This document shows, one piece after another, positions 49,661 to 61,810 of a stretch of 64,000 nucleotides of DNA. The stretch's first letter is position 1. Every line of letters starts with the position of its first letter. A model generated the notes under the pieces. It ran no database searches. It was not told the origin of the DNA and saw nothing but the letters and a program-made list of their open reading frames with translations. The stretch spans positions 26,031,000 to 26,094,999 of the forward strand of contig OZ038384.1 in NCBI GenBank assembly GCA_964036045.1, written 5' to 3'. The DNA is from Eutreptiella sp. 'Long Island Sound 2002'. Its lineage: Eukaryota; Euglenozoa; Euglenophyceae; Eutreptiales; Eutreptiaceae. Both the position numbers and the translations under genes were made by a program.

Positions 49661-50216
49661 GGATTAGGCAGGCACATCGCCAAGGCCTAGCCTACAAGCT
49701 GCTTTGTTCCAAAGATATTGAGATTCAAATAAAATCACAAGCAGCTGCACAAGCATTGCAACAGAGCCCATGCTCAAATATATTGCTGTTAGCAATCAAG
49801 GTGAGGGACACCGTGTGAGGATTTTTGCGTCCAATGCCACACGGAGGCATGGGCTACATTTGTCGAGCAGATCAGAGGAGACATCCTAAAGCACGGGGCA
49901 CATGGGACACCTGCTGCTCAGGGCCGAGGAGCTCCCTTGATGGGGACGGATATCTCATGTATTCGTACAAGCAAAATGGTGTCCTTTCAAAAGCTCCGTC
50001 GACACAAAACATGGCGCAAGAAAAAGCTTCCTGCAAGGGTCTGTGGGAGGGCACAAACCCAACATAGACAGAGCAGCCACAACGTGCATTGCCGAATTGG
50101 ATCATCACCGAAAGGGTTGTAAAGAAGAGAACAAGGACAAGAAGGATATTGGGCTGGCACATTTGAACATACTCCATCTACAATAACATCGCCAAAGCCG
50201 AGACCGCAAGCTGGCT

Positions 50217-50580
50217 ATGCTCCCTCCCCATCACACATCGGACATAAGACTTTATGGACCGTTGTTACCATTGGACAACCCCCCCTCTTCCACCCAACCT
50301 CCCCCCTCTTGTGATGACTTACACCCCCCAACCCTGAAGGACATCCTCATTGTCTTCCACGTTGTCCATCCCAATGGACCCCCCCCTAGTTTATTACACC
50401 GCCTCTCCCAATACAACCCCTTTGCATTGGTTGATGCTCTACGTGAACACAGGGCTCAATGTTCATTTGGTTGATACAACTTTCATTGTGGCCGTGGTCC
50501 CCATGGTCAGTCGCCATGACCTTTTTCTGTGAATCCGAATTTCATGGAAATAATTTTGATTGGTCATTAATTCGACCCTT
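50217..50580 (+). CDS. Unknown ORF covering the right inverted-repeat arm
   Basis: The plus strand reads TSDIRLYGPLLPLDNPPSST, LKDILIVFHVVHPNGPPPSL, HRLSQYNPFALVDALREHRA. A frame change follows, then HLVDTTFIVAVVPMVSRHDL. The second part is the right arm of the inverted repeat with 49310-49425. Plausible protein texture, unknown family, at least one frameshift. Confidence 0.33.
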
Positions 50581-50604
50581 TGTTCGTTTGACTGACACCA
50601 TAGC

Positions 50605-51754
50605 ATGGTCTCCATCACACAAGAGACAAGGAGCTTCCTAGAAGACATGTCGGCAGATGTTCAAGGTACAACGAAACAGGGGTGGGTGAATGCACGACAT
50701 TGCTTGTTTGCGCGGTATTTGAAAGCGAAGCCGACCGTCAATGATGCGTGCTCATGTGCATGGACCGCCACCTTTGTGAGCTTCACATCACTATGTTATA
50801 GAAAGATTAAGCGCTGCGAGCTCAAAACCCATTGCACTGCCAAAGCTCCGAAACATATGAGTCTAGTTGTGAAGGCATGCATTGCCCGTGCACTCGGCTA
50901 TAGACCCCCGTCCCCCCACCACAATGGTTCCTCAACGCCCATGATTTCACTGACCCCGGATGGTTACGGAGAATGGGCTTGCGCATTACACAAGCATTAA
51001 GCAAGGTAGCGGTCATCCGCGTCGCACACAAGGGGAGCATCATGCTTTGGGGCACAGGGGATGTTGGACAAAACAAAGATGTTCCTCTGGTCCGGACACC
51101 ATACCCACAAGCACTCTCACACGAACCAATAGTCACATGCAAGCTCCAGCACGTAGTGCAACTTCAGGAGTGGCCCCCGAATTCCAACTCCCAAAATGCC
51201 ATCCCCCTCTTTATGCCTTGGCAAAAGCAAAGTCATTGTCAGAAGAGTGCATGGTGTTGCCACCTATTGCTTTAGTCACATAGCCATCGGTTGAACGAGG
51301 GTGGATGTGGTATGCCGCCCGTTCTTTTACTTTCTTCCTTCACAACCTCACTTTTGAGATCCCTGGTGCATTCCTTTACCTCTACATCACAGATTTGGCT
51401 TCATTGGTCAATACATTGCTGTCATGGAATTCTACATTCGTGGTGGAAGGAGGTGGTAACCCCCAATTTGACAAACTCCACCCCCCTCTGCCGTACACAG
51501 TCCCATACAAGTAGGGAGGTGGTTGAATAAGAAGCACCTTTAGCGTTCAAAAGAGACAATCTCGAACATTCACCGCGATGACGTGGCGCATGATCGCCTT
51601 GGCATTGGTAACCACATTAAATTCCAATGCATGCTTCATGCCTAGCTCGTTGACCGAGCTTGATTGGCAATGCTCCAAACCCAATGGATGGGTTTCCTTT
51701 GAAGTGGAGAGATGGCCATTCCAATGGGAGGGAGGTTCCCCCCCCCAAAAGAAA
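50605..51754 (+). CDS. Weak plus-strand coding texture, unknown
   Basis: Short plus-strand frames follow one another (ADVQGTTKQGWVNARHCLFA; YLKAKPTVNDACSCAWTATF; NLTFEIPGAFLYLYITDLAS; LALVTTLNSNACFMPSSLTE). They may be exons or frameshifted pieces of one gene. I recognise no motif. Confidence 0.25.
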
Positions 51755-51950
51755 CTATGACCCCCACCCTATAACCGCCCCCACCACTTATAGCCCCTTA
51801 TTGTTCGTAGTCATCTAGGGAAATATAGCCCACCCTTCTCGCCCAACTTCAAACATAGAGTTATGCAAAGAGACGGAGGAGCAAAGCGTGGGGCTGCGGC
51901 TCTTGGATAATTTGCTGCCATTTACATTTTCCACATGTGCATTAAAGAAA
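51755..51950 (-). repeat. Terminal segment with TATAACC motifs, second copy
   Basis: Same order of CTATAACCGCCCCC / TATAGCCC motifs, AAGAGACGGAGGAGCA and CATTTTCCACATGTGCAT as at 41335-41545, in the same orientation. The minus strand here reads VENVNGSKLSKSRSPTLCSS, VSLHNSMFEVGREGWAIFP and then a stop. Confidence 0.6.
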
Positions 51951-53600
51951 CACCACATGATATGCAGTTGTGAATATTGTTCCTTTGCCTTTGGGTTGAC
52001 AAAGAGAGTCTACAGAGTGGCAACATTAATACCCACACGGATACTAAAAGACACATTGGCACGATTGAGCAAAAAATTTGCATTGCCGACAAGAGTGGGG
52101 TTTATTGTTAGGACACAAAGCCCCTGGGTACTCTCGACTACGCACTGTGTCGTAGCGCCCCACCCTAGCATCGTCTTGCCCGCAAAGGTCGGGATGCACC
52201 GTGTATGGACCGAGAACGCGGGCAAGCAACATGTGGAGCCAGTGTGGGTGAAATCGCCCATCATGGCCATTCAATAGGTCCCCCAAGTCTACTATTCACC
52301 CCAGAACATCAATCTTCTCACTTGGCCGTTCCAATTTCATTGCCGCTGTGTACGTGTCGATTCTTTAGAGTGATGGGTCACGGACTCGTGTAGTTCAAAT
52401 GCGTCAACGTGGTTGTTCAACACGTGCCCCTTTTCCATTTCGGACCACAATGCCCATGTTACCGCCCGCCCTTTTCTCTTTACATTATCATAACATGGAC
52501 ACAGCACAACTCTGGTGCCAATATATGGCACTTGCCCCACAGTAATCTGGTGATGTAACTTGGAGATCCAAGCCCGTTCACACAATATAGATCCAAGGCG
52601 GTTCGCACATTGAACATCCAAGCCAGCCCGAGGCACCACTTGGTGGCATGGCAATTTGCAACACAGGCGGCACAACTGATTGCATTTGAAATAACCCCAG
52701 GGTGCGCAACACTTCGTGCACATCAAAGGGAGTGATGATATTATGTGCCCATTGCATTGCGGGTGTAATGGCTACACAATGTTGAGTAAACTTCTGACGG
52801 ATTTCCTGAATAGTACACCGATCAAGTGTGCCCTTGGCAACCGTGCTTGGCAAAGTTTTGGCCCCACCCATAAATGTCCAAATGAGGCATGCTTGGGCTT
52901 TTAATAAGTGAAGTGGCGGTCCGCGCCTAACCATCCGGAAGCAGCACAATGTGAACAAGCTCAGCAAGAGTAGAAAACACGGTATAGAGTGGTGCACCAC
53001 TTGGAGCCCGGGGGGTCAACGTACAACCAAGGGTCATTCCAGCTCCCGACGCCAATCAAAAACTACCCCAACTCCCGCAAAAGGCACACGCAAGGGGTTA
53101 CTGGTGGAGCGCCGGTTGCAAGGTGAAGCAAAAATTACTTGATGTTATGCCAAAGAAGCTATTCCGTGTGTACAAAAGAGGCGAAATCTAGCAAGGTGAG
53201 GACTTGCGACGCTATACCAATGCAATGAACACACAACCCGCCAACTCTTGTGATCCACATGGTTTCTGCCCCATTAGCAACACAAATGGCCTCTAGGAGT
53301 GTGTACTCCATGGCTAGCTTAGATGTTGAGGACAACACCCTTGTCAACAATGTTTTGGAAGTTTTCTAACAAGTAGTGGCACCGAGGACGTGGATGCCCA
53401 TTACAGTACAAGGGCACGCAACACCGGTAGGTTGCACCCCACCAATGGCCAATAGGCCGAGATTTAGGCTTTGAAACAGTCGTGCGCAAAACTGGCTGAA
53501 AGGTGGCAAATTCAATTAGGTTGTACAAAAAGAAAGATAGAATCCACAATAGGGCAACAACACAAAACAACATGGCATGCAAAGGAGGGAGCACCAATCC
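51951..53600 (-). pseudogene. Decayed minus-strand gene, unknown
   Basis: Pieces in order on the minus strand: FQPVLRTTVSKPKSRPIGHW and CHYLLENFQNIVDKGVVLNI; then AMEYTLLEAICVANGAETMW and CVHCIGIASQVLTLLDFASF; then CTIQEIRQKFTQHCVAITPA and NIITPFDVHEVLRTLGLFQM; then CVLTINPTLVGNANFLLNRA, leading to the terminal segment at 51755-51950. Each piece looks coding, but frames change at least four times. The shared terminal segment suggests the same element type as the block at 41335-48600, though I see no direct protein similarity. Confidence 0.38.
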
Positions 53601-54984
53601 TCACGTATGCCATAACTAGTATGCTAACCATGCTAGTAATGCCAGTATTCCCTTGGTATACATGTGCACCCATATTATCCCAAGCCAAAACTCTTGGGGC
53701 CTCACATCGAGCACCTTCGCTTTGCAACTTTGGGCCGGCTGGGGTGTGTAGGGCTACCAAATTTTGTACCAGCAGCAGGCGAAATGTGGAAAAACCGGAA
53801 TTGGCCCTGAACATGCGTGCAGCCGAGCATTTGTGGAAACCCCCCCCCCCCCCCGCCCGTCCCCCACCCCTGCGCAACCAAGTCGCCTCGAAGAGTGGTT
53901 GTTAGATCAAGCGCAGGCGCAAGCGCCATATACTCCCCGCCTTTGGGGGTTGTCGTACATGTACCACACCCCAAAGCATGCTATTGGATGTCTTTGGGGT
54001 TAGTATCTGCACTGCGTGCTACTTTTCCAACATGTTTACCCGTAAGGGGCGGGCTTTGACACCCCCACCCCCAAAAATGCCCCCTCAGGAGAGATCAAGA
54101 CTCGAACTAGGACCGAGCTGGGTCCTAGTCTTGCGTAACGCATGTGAAATCACCGTTGAAGAAAGACCGCTTGCTTTAGAGATGTGCTTGCATGGTTGCG
54201 GCGATTATCCTGAAATACGGCTGGAAAACGGCTCATTTTCACGTCAAAATGGACCACCGCGTGGCACCACGGAGTGGTACACGCCTTATTAAACACCCAT
54301 TTGCCATCCTTTGACAGCCCAATCGCCATGAAAGAACAACGGCCCTCATCGGAAACACCTGCTTGGCGTAGCGGCGATCGTCCTGAACTTTCACGACGAT
54401 CGTCCTAAAAACAGCCCGAAAACGGCCATTTTTGGGCACTAAATCGGCCATAGAACGGGCTACACGGCTCGAAATGCAACGAAAATTGTTTGCGGTGATG
54501 CGCCTTTGCTCCCCGGTCGTTTTGAGCTACTTGGATGCCGGTTTTGACCCACGGTGTCGTCGCAAGGACTTTTTACTCGCCTGCTGCTTGCTGCTGCTTG
54601 CTGCTGCTGCTGCTGCTGCTGCTAAAACGTGTTGCCCACCCTTGGACCCTAAAAGGTGGTGTAAAACCTCGACAGGGTAAACCCAGCTCGGTAATAACTC
54701 TTGGGTACCACACTTGTGGAAATATCCCCCTTGCCCTTAAACATAGCACAACATACATCTGTCAAGTTTCATCAATTCTTGTGCACATCTGTGGGGCCTT
54801 AGCAATATCATCCATAAAATAATTGGCGGGCTACTCCACATGGGCCACCAATTCATCCCCACCTGTGTGAGTGCTGAAACAATCGCAAAAATAACACAGA
54901 TGACAAGCACCGCACTAAGAAAGAGATGATTTCTTCATTCAACAAAATGCACACACCTCACCATTATCCCCTTTGTAATCGACC
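53601..54984. other. Little recognisable; poly-C tract and (GCT)n at 54586-54622
   Basis: The minus strand at 53640-53850 has some coding texture (VLAWDNMGAHVYQGNTGITS). A poly-C tract lies at 53839-53854. A CTG/GCT microsatellite with about 11 triplets lies at 54586-54622. A hairpin-like sequence (AAGACTCGAACTAGGACC, then GGTCCTAGTCTT) lies at 54098-54135. Confidence 0.4.
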
Positions 54985-55110
54985 TGAGTCTCTTGTTGTA
55001 CATTGGCCCACACATGCTGCAGCGGAGCTTCGAGGCTGGATTCTTCAAAGAGCAACAAACCATATTTGTATAGCGCCTCGTCTTGCACAACCTGGCGCTC
55101 AAAACATGTC
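54985..55110 (-). pseudogene. Conserved exon fragment (ALYKYGLLLFEE)
   Basis: The minus strand reads FERQVVQDEALYKYGLLLFE, ESSLEAPLQHVWANVQQETQ. It matches the patch at 37640-37700. The regular Ala/Leu/Tyr spacing looks like a helical repeat such as TPR. Isolated and without start or stop context. Confidence 0.42.
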
Positions 55111-55982
55111 AAGTTTGTTGGAAAAACTTAGTGTAGCAATTCAACTGAAAAGGATCACGAACTAGGCTCGAAACCCCTAGACAAGGGGGCCCCCGGTGCA
55201 GAAGCTGCATCTAACTGGTCAGGCTAGACCGCTATATCTCCAGGCCGCGTCACGTGGTCCCCCGAATCCCTTGCCAAATCATTTTTTTTGGGAGACAGCA
55301 TAATTCCACAATAAATTTTCGATTTTGACCCCTCTATCCCCCTCCCAAATCTACTTGGGTACCACTTTTTCTGGGAGGGGGCGCTTGGGGGTGTTCAAAA
55401 ATTTTGGCATATGGTGGCCGCTGAGCGTTGTTTTAGAGCCAGCGCCTAACTCGTTTTTTTCTTTTCCGTGGACCCAACAGACAATGATGGGGTCCCGGAT
55501 CCAAAAAAAATTGTACGTCTAGTTGACCCCCTATGCCCTTGAAAAAGACAACCTTTTTGGGTTGGCCTTAGTTTGGGGAGAATGGTTCGAAATTTGATTT
55601 TGCTAGAAATTCCTTTGTCCTCCTTTGGATCCCTTTACACAGGGTTGGATGATGCTCTAGCGCCCATGGGCACCCACATAGTGGCCACCAAGCCCATTAG
55701 CTTCGCTTGAGCCATGGGCCCTTTGAAACCCCTGAAACTCCTTTTTTCTAAGGCACTTGGTGGGAAATTTCATTTCTTCCAATATTCTTCTGTCACTTCT
55801 AGGATCAAGTTGGGTGGTCATTTGGTGACAATACGGCTGCTCTAACACCCCTGGGGACACATGCACAGGTTGCTAGGGACATGTAGCCTGGGCCAAGCCC
55901 TCGCAAACTCTAAAACTTTGTGTTTTAGGTTGCTTGGTGGCACTTCTCAATTTATCAGTCCAAAGGCAGTCCAAGCCGTGTA
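55111..55982. other. No recognised feature
   Basis: Mixed sequence with short frames only; nothing recognisable on either strand. Confidence 0.25.
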
Positions 55983-57395
55983 CTATAGGACACCCTCGCA
56001 GTCTTGGAGACACTCAATTGCCCCACATAGCAATGTTAGTGGGGCCACATGAGCTGTGCGGGGGTGCGGGTGACATGCGAGTGGGGTGAGCATTATGCTC
56101 TGCCCCCGCAGAGCTAGCATGGGCACGGTTATATCGTGCTCCGCAAGCAGCGCTTGGCATGTATACATGCAGCCGCCGTTGCACCAGCTCCTGAGCGTCG
56201 CTGGACTACATAAACCAAACTTGGTGTGGGGATGGGGAAAATGCTGGGCGGGCATTTGATGCCCCGTGCTGGTCCAGCCCACGGGGGTGTGCTAGTGTTG
56301 CACGTCTGTCCACACCACTAACCGAGTACATCAGTGTGCGATCCTCCTGGAGCATTCGCAGGGTTTGCATAGTGGTTGAGGAGAATGTCACACGGGACCA
56401 GGTCCGATGAGCGCAAGTTACGTCAAGGCGCAATAAGGCTATGCAGACCCTTGGAGTGTTGCCTACCGTGGCGTCAACCACATTCAACAAAAAGTCATTG
56501 TGGCCGGAGGTGGTGCGGACACCATAGGAGGTAGCCGGTTGCCTCGTACCGCACCTGCAAGCCCGTAGACATCCACCTTGCCATGAGCTTGTTAACAAGG
56601 CGTAGGGCATTATCGACAACACGAAAACACACCACACCAACATTGAATTGGAATACGGAAAAGGTGCAGCGCCTAGGAGACTAGATGATTGACAGGCCCC
56701 AATGCAAATACCACAAACGTCATGTGTGTGACCCCAACACCAGTTACTGAGTGCTTGCTTGCGGCTTGAAGAATATCCTAGCAGGTGTATTCATCCCAGA
56801 AAAACCGTTTTTTGCAACGTCTATTTGAGAAAACCCATTTCAACATGCAGACCAACATGGACCGCTTTCTTCTGTGGCGGGTTGGCAGTTGATATTATTG
56901 CTTTATGCCGTGAGTCCACTAGCGCGCAAAGGGCTAGCTTTCTCTCCGGGGATCCGCCATCATACCTCCAACTTGTGGCACTCCGCTAAATCTTGCCATA
57001 AGCACCTCATTTAGGCTGCGGTAGAGCATATTTACTACCACTCGTACGTTGCATGGCACACTACGCCTCCCAAGCTTGGTGCTAACCCAGTGTCACTGTC
57101 CCATTGCCCCCCAACCTATGTCACGAGGCATGTATGCCCGGTACTCAAAAGTATCAACCTCTGGAGACACCAACAAGCACTATCTCCCATTCCCACGTAT
57201 TTGGTGAATTCCTCCTAGTCTTTTGTGAATGTGCAACTTGAGCACAGTGAGCTTCAGCAGGCATGACATTACGGACCTCCCCATTCCCCACCCGCAATTG
57301 CACCTATGGTGCCATACCACCGCTCGCGCAAATATGTGACCACTCACAACATAAGCATCCCGGCACTTTCCAGAAGAAACATGGTTTTGGCACAC
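55983..57395 (-). pseudogene. Decayed minus-strand gene, unknown
   Basis: The minus strand gives pieces in order: SCLLKLTVLKLHIHKRLGGI; YMPRDIGWGAMGQ; TKLGRRSVPCNVRVVVNMLY, RSLNEVLMARFSGVPQVGGM; VFVLSIMPYALLTSSWQGGC or, in another frame, VDNALRLVNKLMARWMSTGL; then YTCQALLAEHDITVPMLALR, GQSIMLTPLACHPHPRTAHV and IECLQDCEGVL with a stop at 55983. The texture is convincing, with several frameshifts and stops. No family; probably a mobile-element gene, judging from context. Confidence 0.38.
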
Positions 57396-57499
57396 TTCCA
57401 GTACTACACTACAGCCTCTTAATGAAGAATTTTGTTTTCATTCCTACATTTCCATACACCGTTGGTCCCGGTCTACAATCATGCATACACAACATGAAG

Positions 57500-57900
57500 T
57501 TACCGGGGTACAGGGGGGGTGAAGGGGGGGGACGGGGGGGGGGGGACGTGAGGGAAGGTTTGGCAGTCCACACACAAGGCAATGCACGCACAAGGCGGTC
57601 TAGGGCCGGGAAAAGAGAGTCTTGTTATCTAAAGCGGGGTGCATGGGCTTGCCCCCGCGTCGAGCGAAGTGAGCAGCCTAACGAGCGCAGCGAGGTGAAG
57701 ATATGGTGCGGCGGTCCACAGACAAGGCGGTGCATACGCAGGGCACTGTAAAAACAAAATGGTGCACAAACAAGGCGATCTTTGACCACCAGAGGAGTCT
57801 TGTTATTAAAGGATGGTGCAAGGGCTGGCCCGCGCGTCGTGCGAAGCGCGTTGTATGTGGAGCGCAGCCAGCCGAAAGGGCCGGGGGGGGGGGGGGGGGC
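57500..57900. repeat. About 150-bp tandem duplication with poly-G ends
   Basis: The two units 57560-57714 and 57715-57885 share ACACAAGGC, CGGTCTAGGGCCGGGA-like, GAGTCTTGTTAT and GAGCGAAG/GTGCGAAG segments. Each is preceded or followed by a long G tract (57525-57545, 57882-57899). Confidence 0.6.
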
Positions 57901-58552
57901 TTCGCGGCGAGGGTGGGGCGGGGGCGTACAAGGGGGGTACGGGGAGGACTAGGGGGGATTCGATTTGAATTCATTTACTTCGAGGGTTGATCTTGAGATT
58001 CACGGGCTGCCATGGCGGCGCTCAATGGCTTCTTGGCGAATCTGCATATCGGCGGGCCATGCATGTGATGCATGCTCCGTCCGCATACACGGCCTTTGGG
58101 GGGGCCGGGGTAGACTGGATGGCCGTGCACTTGGCTCGGACGGGGAGGGCGGGGGCGGGTCGCACCCAGGGTGGCGGGCGGGGGGGGGGGTCTCTGCACC
58201 TCTCCACCGTGACTGCGTGGGGTGGGGGGGGTATCTAGGCTGGCGGTGCCTCCTTAGGGGGGGGGGGGGGGATTCCATGTGGCCACCCACCAAGAGCTCG
58301 GACACCTTCGTTACGGCATGTGAAAAACGACCTGCACCCCGTGGCGTCGCGGCCACACCCGCACAGGCACGCGGGCGGTGATCCGCGCCTGCGCGGTGGC
58401 GTCCACGTCCGCGGGCCGGTAAAGGTGCCGCGGGAGCAACTAGGGGTTCCCCGGGGCGGTCGGCACCACGTACCACACGGCATAGACTCCGGGGATTGGG
58501 GCCAGTACCGCCCGCGGCACGTCCCACGGCTCTAGGGGCATCCCTTGGTGCC
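57901..58552 (-). pseudogene. LINE fragment, minus strand
   Basis: The minus strand from 58552 reads HQGMPLEPWDVPRAVLAPIP, GVYAVWYVVPTAPGNP, TAG, LLPRHLYRPADVDATAQARI, TARVPVRVWPRRHGVQVVF. It is the same domain as the plus strand at 9280-9338 joined to 10052-10230. The LINE sequence starts exactly at the CATACAG|GCACCAAGGG boundary, as at 6311 on the plus strand. G tracts at 58180-58270 interrupt it. Confidence 0.55.
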
Positions 58553-59323
58553 TGTATGAAAGGAAGTTTTGTTCATCATAAATGTTTCTATGAAATATGA
58601 ACGCACTTTGCTCTTGCTAGAGTACCCATGGCACATTTTCCTTCAGAAATTGGGGGCTTGGGTCAACACCCTTGAGGTGATTTTTTTTTGTGGATCGGGG
58701 GTTTTGTGGTTTTTGGGCCACTCTTTGCAAATTGGCAAAACATGCTCTCCTGTTCATAATTCGGTTCATAATTTAATTCATAATTCAGAACTCGTTGTAT
58801 GAACGCGTGGGTCGTTGTATGAACACGTTTGATGAATGGGTTTTATGAACAGATGCAAAGGGAAACAAAAATGCTCAATTTTCAATCTTTCTTGTACACT
58901 GCACTGCTTTTCTTTGTCTCTTGTCCTTGCTTTTTCTTGCCGCCCTAAACCTCAGGGCTGGGGCATGTCGGGTCCTCCCAAAGGGGGGCCGTGGCCTGGG
59001 TTTCGCCCCCATCCGGGGCCTGGTCATGGGTTGGGGCAGGTGGTTGGGCTGCCAGTTTGGCCGAGGGGTGCTGGGGCATCCACCTCCATGGGTGCGGCCT
59101 CAGGGGCAGCTTTGGGCTTAGGCTGAGGGGCCTGCTTAGCCTCAAGCTTGGGTTAAGGCTTAGTTGGCTTGGGGGCCGGCTTAGCTGGCTTGGGGGCCGG
59201 CTCAGCCGGCGGGTCAGCGGCCTGTTTGGGGTTAGGCTTCGTTTTGGCCTTGGCGGCCTTCTTATCTGCAGCTGCAGCCTTCTGCTGCTCTCAATGGGTC
59301 ATTGCTGCAGCATGAGAGGCATA
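58553..59323. repeat. Dispersed repeat, copy B, left part
   Basis: Matches copy A (3205-3965) across its length, with scattered differences. It ends at GAGGCATA, where the 4.3-kb element is inserted. Includes the intron-like segment 58553-58853 (minus strand GTTCATAAAACC to CTTTCATACAG) and the Lys/Ala/Pro-rich minus-strand coding. Confidence 0.85.
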
Positions 59324-59522
59324 TGTACCTGCGGCTCACTTGGAAATGTGAAGTTGGGGCTCAGTTGGGGCTAAAACGGCTCATTTGGGGCTAAGTGGTG
59401 TTTTTCAAGGGGTTTCATGTGAAAAGTTGTGGCTTTCGGGGTTGGGTTGGGGTTTTGGAATGTCCCCAAAGGGACACCGATCCCTAGGCCAAGAGGATTT
59501 GACCGGGTGGGTTTCTTTTTTT

Positions 59523-60425
59523 CGACGGCTCAGTTGACTGAGCACCCGACTGAGCCGTCACTGAGCCGTCACTGAGCCGGCTCACTGAGCGCTCACTGAG
59601 CGCTCACTGAGCGCTCACTGAGCGCGCCAAATGGCTCAGTGAGCGCTCAGTGAGCGCTCACTGAGAGCTAATTGGGGGCTCACTCAGGGCTCACTCAGGA
59701 GTTTCTCCCCCTTTCCGCCCTCTCTTCCCACCCTTGCTGGCCCACACTTCACCCTTTTCACACCAACATTGGTCCGCAGTTCTCACCACGTCTTTTCTCC
59801 AAGAACTTGAGCGTGCATGCACACATACATACTTGCATACATGTACCCGTGGCGACAAACACACAAACATCCAAACACACACACTTCGTCAGGGACACAA
59901 ATAGCCAAACATATACACACACATACACCATACACACGTCCACACACACATGCACATGCACAAATTGACAACCACATTCATTCTTGTGTGCAATTATCTT
60001 GCGTGTACATAAACACATGGCCACATTGAACCATGTGAAGTGAAGGGCTAGGGAGAGATGGTTACGGGGTTGGGGTTCGGGGATATGAACCTAACCATTT
60101 GCGAGGGTGTTCCTTGTTGCCTCATGAAAATGGCACCCACCCACCCCATACACACACACACACACCATGAAGCACAAATAGGGCACAAAGGACATTGCTC
60201 GCTTTTGTGAGGTTGATCATACAACCACCGTGACCTACACCATGACACATTGATACCCCTCCCTCCTTGTCCCCTCCCCTCCCCTTTCGTTATGCTGCGT
60301 TCCCCCGCTTCCCTCGTGCGTAGCCCTTCTATTCTCTTGCCTGTCCCGTCCCCTTTGTCCTACCTTTCCTATTTTTTGGCCATGGCATCACATGCATGAT
60401 GGTGGCGGCAAGGACGATGACCTTT
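59523..60425 (+). repeat. Left inverted arm of the foldback-like element
   Basis: Begins CGACGGCTCAGTTGACTGAG, passes through a CTCACTGAGCG array (59560-59680), CCCACCCTTGCTGGCCCACA, a CA-rich stretch (59860-59970) and ends GGCGGCAAGGACGATGACC. The complement occurs at 62516-63432 with high similarity. The 59341-59522 sequence outside it, next to the terminal repeat, is not shared with the right side. Confidence 0.85.
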
Positions 60426-61140
60426 GCAGGTATGTTGTGCTATTATGTGTGTGGGTGCGTGTGTGCGTGCTTGCGTGCGTGTGTAGTTGTGCCCATGCGC
60501 ATGTGCGCAGCTATAGATGGTTTGTTCGTTCTTGGTTTCTCTCATTTAGTGTGTTTGTATGTCTGCTTGTGTGTGTGTGTAGGGGGGGGGGGGGGTTGCA
60601 TGGATCGATGCGTGAGTGAAGGTGTCTTTGTGTGTGAGTGGTTGTGAGTGTGTGACTGCGTTCTTTGGTTTCTGGTTGCCTAGGTTCGTGCGTGTATGTG
60701 GATTCGTGAATGTGTGTACGCGCAGGTGTGCGTGTGTGTGTGTTGCAGCTGTTGTTTTGGATGTTGTTGTTGGTTTTGGTGTTGTGTGGCATAGGCTTTG
60801 ATTGTGTGCGCATAACATTGTGTTTGTGGCTGCAGACGCAGGTAGGCTTGTGTTTGTGGTTGTGGCTGTGGTTCTGGGCTTGCGTACGGTTGTTGCCATG
60901 GCTGTTGTGGTAGCTGTCATTCTTGGTGTGGTTATGGTAGTGGCTGTGGTTGCGGCTTTGGTTGTGGGTGTGGGTGTGGGTGTGGGTGTGTGTCTGCAAG
61001 CTGTGTTGTGTGTGGATTTGGTTGTGGTTGTGTCAGTGTGTGTGGCCCTGGCTGTGGCGAAGGCTGCAGTTGCAGCTTTCACTGTGGCTGCAGCCGTTCT
61101 TTGGGTTGAGGCTGTAGCTCTGGGGGGGGGGGGGGGGGTG
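60426..61140 (+). repeat. GT-rich low-complexity spacer
   Basis: Strongly GT-biased plus strand (GTGTGTG, GTTGTGGTTGTGGCTG units, six-base periodicity in places), ending in a poly-G tract (61124-61138). Frames through it are Val/Cys/Leu or Thr/His repeats. Confidence 0.7.
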
Positions 61141-61199
61141 GTAAAGGACTACAAAGAGGGGGGCTGAAATCACCATCCACCCCCTCCCAAAAAAGACCG

Positions 61200-61612
61200 C
61201 ACCAAGTTTACAGTGACAGTGTACAGTGACAGTGTACAATGACAGTGTATAGTGAGAGCATACAGTGCGTGTAGAGTGACAGTGTAGAGTGCTAGTATAG
61301 AGACTTGGGCGTTGTGGCGGACGTACTGTGCGTGGGGATACATTCTATGAGACCTTGGGGAGTACAGTGTACAGAGTACAGTGTACAGTGTACAGTGTAC
61401 AGTGTACAGTGTACAGTGACAATGTACAGTGACAGTGTATAGTGACAGTGGGCAGTGGCAGTGTGCAGTGTGCAGTGACAGCGTACAGTGCCAGAATACA
61501 GTGTACCATGTACAGTGACAGTAGATAGTGACACCATTGACAGTGTACATGGACAGTGTACAGTGACAGTGTACAGTGACAGTGTACAGTGACAGTGAAC
61601 CATGAGTGAGCC
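61200..61612 (+). repeat. CAGTGTACAGTGA short tandem array
   Basis: Dozens of 10-13-base units such as CAGTGTACAGTGACAGTG. TGTACA is palindromic, so units can pair among themselves. The last 25 bases belong to the central palindrome. Confidence 0.85.
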
Positions 61613-61810
61613 CTCACTGAGCGCTCACTGAGCCATTTGGCGCGCTCAGTGAGCGCTCACTGAGCCATTTGGCGCGCTCACTGAGCGCTCACTGAGCGCT
61701 CAGTGAGCGCGCGAAACGGCGCAGTGAGCGCTCAGTGAGCGCGCCAAATGGCTCAATGAGCGCTCAGTGAGGGCTCACTCATGGTTCACTGTCACTGTAC
61801 ACTGTCATTG
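61582..61810. repeat. Central palindrome of the element
   Basis: GACAGTGAACCATGAGTGAG at 61591 is mirrored by CTCACTCATGGTTCACTGTC near 61775-61795. Between them are CACTGAGCGCTCACTGAGC arrays with GCGCGCCAAATGGC (and its complement), symmetrical about 61696. Total length about 230 bases. Confidence 0.85.

Noticed and set aside
54098-54135. tRNA-like hairpin
   Set aside because: A strong stem (CTAGGACC with GGTCCTAG), but no tRNA arms or A/B boxes fit. Left only as a note under the stretch 53601-54984.
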